NCBI RefSeq assembly: GCF_002865645.1 | Contig: NW_020194585.1 | Location: forward strand, 992,001 to 1,056,000 | Reading direction: 5' to 3' | Length of the DNA stretch: 64,000 bases | DNA from: Hyaloscypha bicolor E | Taxonomy: Eukaryota > Ascomycota > Leotiomycetes > Helotiales > Hyaloscyphaceae | Part shown: piece after piece, positions 61,620-64,000 of the stretch | How positions within the stretch are numbered: the first letter of the stretch is position 1 | Layout: each line of letters starts with the position of its first letter | Translations under genes and position numbers: made by a program | Notes under the pieces: model-generated | Told to the model about the DNA's origin: nothing | The model's input: only the letters and a program-made list of their open reading frames with translations | Database searches by the model: none

Positions 61620-64000
61620 ATGGCGGATTGGAAGGAGAAAGGGGTGGTCCCAGACTCGGACGATGAAGACGCCCTCGATAGCCAGAGCACCGCCTGTGAC
61701 CACCAACCACCTAACGAAGAACAAAAGAATGATGTTCCCATCATTGAAAATGATTCGGAGACCCACGATATCGGGGGAAAAGAAGAAACAGGGTGTTCGG
61801 AACAGGAAGATTTGGAGAATTCCAATTCAGCTACCCCTGCCGCTCCTGACGAACTCTCTGAACAATCTCTCTCTGCACCAGTCCCTACTTCCGATCCCAA
61901 AAACTCTTCAAAGACGCATGTTGAGGGACATGATAGAATCCCATCTTCCTCTCCAAACTCTCCGAAAGTCTTTAAGGTTCCTAAGATGTTTTGGGAACTC
62001 GCGGAGGAGGATTTCCCAGGGAAGGAAGAGAGGTCCATTCCTAAACCAGGCAGTGGGAAATCAGCCGACGACGACGAGATATCCAGAAGTTATGTGCAGA
62101 TCACCTCGCCAACATCAAGCATCCTTACCTCTCTTCCTGCAAGTCAGGTAAGCCTGCCCAAAAATGCTCCGCTCGGTCACAGAGGATCGACTCCACTTCA
62201 AGGCGGAACTCAAGCAGCAATTTCATCTGCCAACTCTATCGAAGAAAACGTTCATGTCCCGGGAGCAATGACTTATGAGGGACGTTCTCTGCGGCAGAGG
62301 AATCCTATTCAACTCCACCCTTACATTGTGGAGCAGGAAAAGTACCGCCAGACGTTGAAAGCACGGGGCATTGCACCAATGAGAATTGCCCTTTCCCAGG
62401 ATGAATCGCATCGCAAGTCTCGTCAAACTGCTTCACCGGAACTCGATTCGCAAGAGAAAGACTCACAAGATGCCACTGAAACGGGAGATAGCCAGCCGAT
62501 GGATTTCGATTGGGACCCGCTACTTTCGTCATCTCCCCTGAGGCCAGCTGAGAACGGCGCCGCGGCCAGTGCAGAGGGCAACGAGCATACCGCGACAGAT
62601 AATGATGAGGGAGATGACGAAGATGAGGAATTTCCCGACATTGATGAGTTACTTTCAACTCGGCTACCCTTGCTACACCCAAACGGACCCAGACGTCGAA
62701 TCAAATCCTACTTGACCAAGCAAAAAGTCCAAGTGTTGTCCAGGGCTCAAAACGAACGCAAGGGGAATCTGGTTCGTAAGGGTCCTTCGAGCAGCGTCTT
62801 CGGCGTCCCCGCCTCGCCACCTGCAACGAGTTCTCCATTTCCAATGACCTCGCATGGGTCCGCATCCTCCAGGTCTCACGCAAAGTCGAGATCCTTGAAA
62901 GAGTCAACTCAGACCATCTCAGCTCAGACCAATATCAATACAGACAAACTTGCAGACCTCCCAACGCCAGCAACAAGCGCTGCAAAGCCAATTCCAGTAC
63001 TAGTGGACTCAGATTCCGAAGACGAACTCGCTGGCGAGCAAAGGGCCACTTCTTCGGATGAATCAATCCAGATCCGGAAAGTGAGCAAAAAGATTCGAGG
63101 TGTTTTACCTGCTTCACATCTTCGGTTAGATTATCAGCAAATAAAGCCTCAAGCTTCAGGCCGGGGTCATCGAGACGGTTTCAGTGTTTCGCCAGTCAGG
63201 ACAGAACCTCGCCGTGGTGTCGCTCTTCCTAGGGCTTATGGGCCTTTGCAAAGTCCGTTAGCCTCAACCGGGCCTGGATTTGATTTCCTTTCGAGTGATT
63301 CTGACCAGGATGAGGAGGGAAATAGAGAGGGGGGCTTCATTTTTGAGGACAATCCTTCGTCGCCGTTGGACAGCCTATTCAGCAAATCTCGCCTGGGATT
63401 CGCGGAGGAGGATGATCGAATTGATGCCATGCTGCCACCCCGCAAACGACAGTCAACGAGCTCCAAGACTCGTCAGCGCAAAAGGAGCCGTGTTGGATCC
63501 AGCACACTATTTCAAGCGATAAACAAGCCATCTACCCATCAGCCAAAAATCACCGAACACCTTCACCGCACTCAACAGTCTGGGTCTCGGTCCAAAAGCT
63601 CCAAAAGAGCAAAGAAATCGGTATTAGCTCTTGGCAGTCAGAATGACGATAGATTAAGCCTCCCAAGAGAACCCCCGCCTCCAAGACTGAGTATCCTTGA
63701 TGTTTTCGATGTCCATAGGAAAGTCGCTCAGAGTGCACCTCAGTTTATCAGGATTGCTGCTCGTACTTCTCGCTCTAAAGTAGGGCAGGGCAGGCAAAGC
63801 CCTTCCAGAAAGTTCATCCGGTTGGCAAATCGTGAGGATACACATGATGCGCAGTCGGTATTAGAGGACTGGAGAGAAGGAAGGATTGTATCGAAGACCC
63901 CAGACAGCCTTGCCCCACCCTCTGACCAAGTCTCGGTGCGTTCTTTAAAGGAAATTGAGAACAACAGACAGACAACATTCCAACCTCCAATTTTCAAATT
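61620..64000 (+). CDS. mus7: Mus7/Mms22-family replication-repair protein, 3' partial
   Basis: Open from ATG at 61620 (context gaattcATGgcg) to the window end without a stop or an obvious intron; 793 residues are visible. Mms22/Mus7 is the large adaptor of the Rtt101-Mms1 cullin ligase that acts at damaged replication forks. Family features: an acidic Ser-rich N-terminus (DSDDEDALDS), the conserved segment YEGRSLRQRNPIQLHPYIVE followed by YRQTLKARGI, DIDELL near residue 340, Lys/Arg-rich nuclear signals (PPRKRQ, RQRKRSR), and near the end RKVAQSAPQFIRIAARTSRS followed by SPSRKFIRLANREDTHDAQS and VLEDWREGRI. The full protein is usually well over 1,500 aa, so more than half lies beyond the window. 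Confidence 0.88.
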   Translation, partial: MADWKEKGVVPDSDDEDALDSQSTACDHQPPNEEQKNDVPIIENDSETHDIGGKEETGCSEQEDLENSNSATPAAPDELSEQSLSAPVPTSDPKNSSKTHVEGHDRIPSSSPNSPKVFKVPKMFWELAEEDFPGKEERSIPKPGSGKSADDDEISRSYVQITSPTSSILTSLPASQVSLPKNAPLGHRGSTPLQGGTQAAISSANSIEENVHVPGAMTYEGRSLRQRNPIQLHPYIVEQEKYRQTLKARGIAPMRIALSQDESHRKSRQTASPELDSQEKDSQDATETGDSQPMDFDWDPLLSSSPLRPAENGAAASAEGNEHTATDNDEGDDEDEEFPDIDELLSTRLPLLHPNGPRRRIKSYLTKQKVQVLSRAQNERKGNLVRKGPSSSVFGVPASPPATSSPFPMTSHGSASSRSHAKSRSLKESTQTISAQTNINTDKLADLPTPATSAAKPIPVLVDSDSEDELAGEQRATSSDESIQIRKVSKKIRGVLPASHLRLDYQQIKPQASGRGHRDGFSVSPVRTEPRRGVALPRAYGPLQSPLASTGPGFDFLSSDSDQDEEGNREGGFIFEDNPSSPLDSLFSKSRLGFAEEDDRIDAMLPPRKRQSTSSKTRQRKRSRVGSSTLFQAINKPSTHQPKITEHLHRTQQSGSRSKSSKRAKKSVLALGSQNDDRLSLPREPPPPRLSILDVFDVHRKVAQSAPQFIRIAARTSRSKVGQGRQSPSRKFIRLANREDTHDAQSVLEDWREGRIVSKTPDSLAPPSDQVSVRSLKEIENNRQTTFQPPIFK

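Overview
The window looks like nuclear DNA of a filamentous ascomycete (Pezizomycotina; Leotiomycetes would fit, but this is an inference). The genes carry short GT-AG introns of about 37-160 bp. The housekeeping set is fungal: Utp7, Sec17, UreG, Gta3, Mus7/Mms22. There is also a tRNA-Asp with a short intron, a NACHT-ankyrin NLR-like gene, and a large AT-rich block with the C-to-T/G-to-A decay expected of repeat-induced point mutation (RIP). Layout: (1) 1-13117, a normal-composition left arm with the 3' part of utp7, a DUF6594 pseudogene carrying CAG-to-TAG type stops, a four-exon SET-domain gene with a putative signal peptide, a four-exon ankyrin gene, a LysM pseudogene and a tRNA-Asp fragment. 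(2) 13118-43657, an AT-rich isochore of retrotransposon remains. Both edges are the two inverted ends of one pogo/Fot1-like DNA transposon flanked by TA, so the whole block can be read as one transposon that was later filled by other elements. (3) 43658-64000, a right arm with the NLR-like gene (14 nearly identical ankyrin repeats and one frameshift), an intact tRNA-Asp, ureG, a 517-aa acidic protein, sec17, gta3, a DUF726 alpha/beta-hydrolase gene, a small gene with an in-frame stop, and the 5' part of mus7. Nest structure: the pogo transposase is on the minus strand and survives in three pieces (42267-43445, 24915-25247 and about 17900-18287). These pieces are separated by a Ty3/gypsy element (LTRs at 25248 and 33827) and a Ty1/copia element A (LTRs at 18288 and 24658). 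Copia element B (33852-40809, 171-bp LTRs, AATAT target duplication) sits inside the gypsy 3' LTR. A 1.29-kb TRIM-like element (40863-42155, ATAAG duplication) sits a little further along the same LTR. Solo LTRs of the gypsy and of copia B lie inside copia A. Copia B and the TRIM have primer-binding sites matching the anticodon arm of initiator tRNA-Met, as in Drosophila copia priming. The younger insertions keep more GC than the older ones, which fits RIP acting in successive rounds. Function: most flanking genes are unrelated housekeeping genes (ribosome biogenesis, vesicle fusion, urease maturation, mitochondrial Gln-tRNA synthesis, replication-fork repair). The NLR-like gene only 470 bp from the nest, the LysM and DUF6594 pseudogenes and the possibly secreted SET protein are the accessory components.
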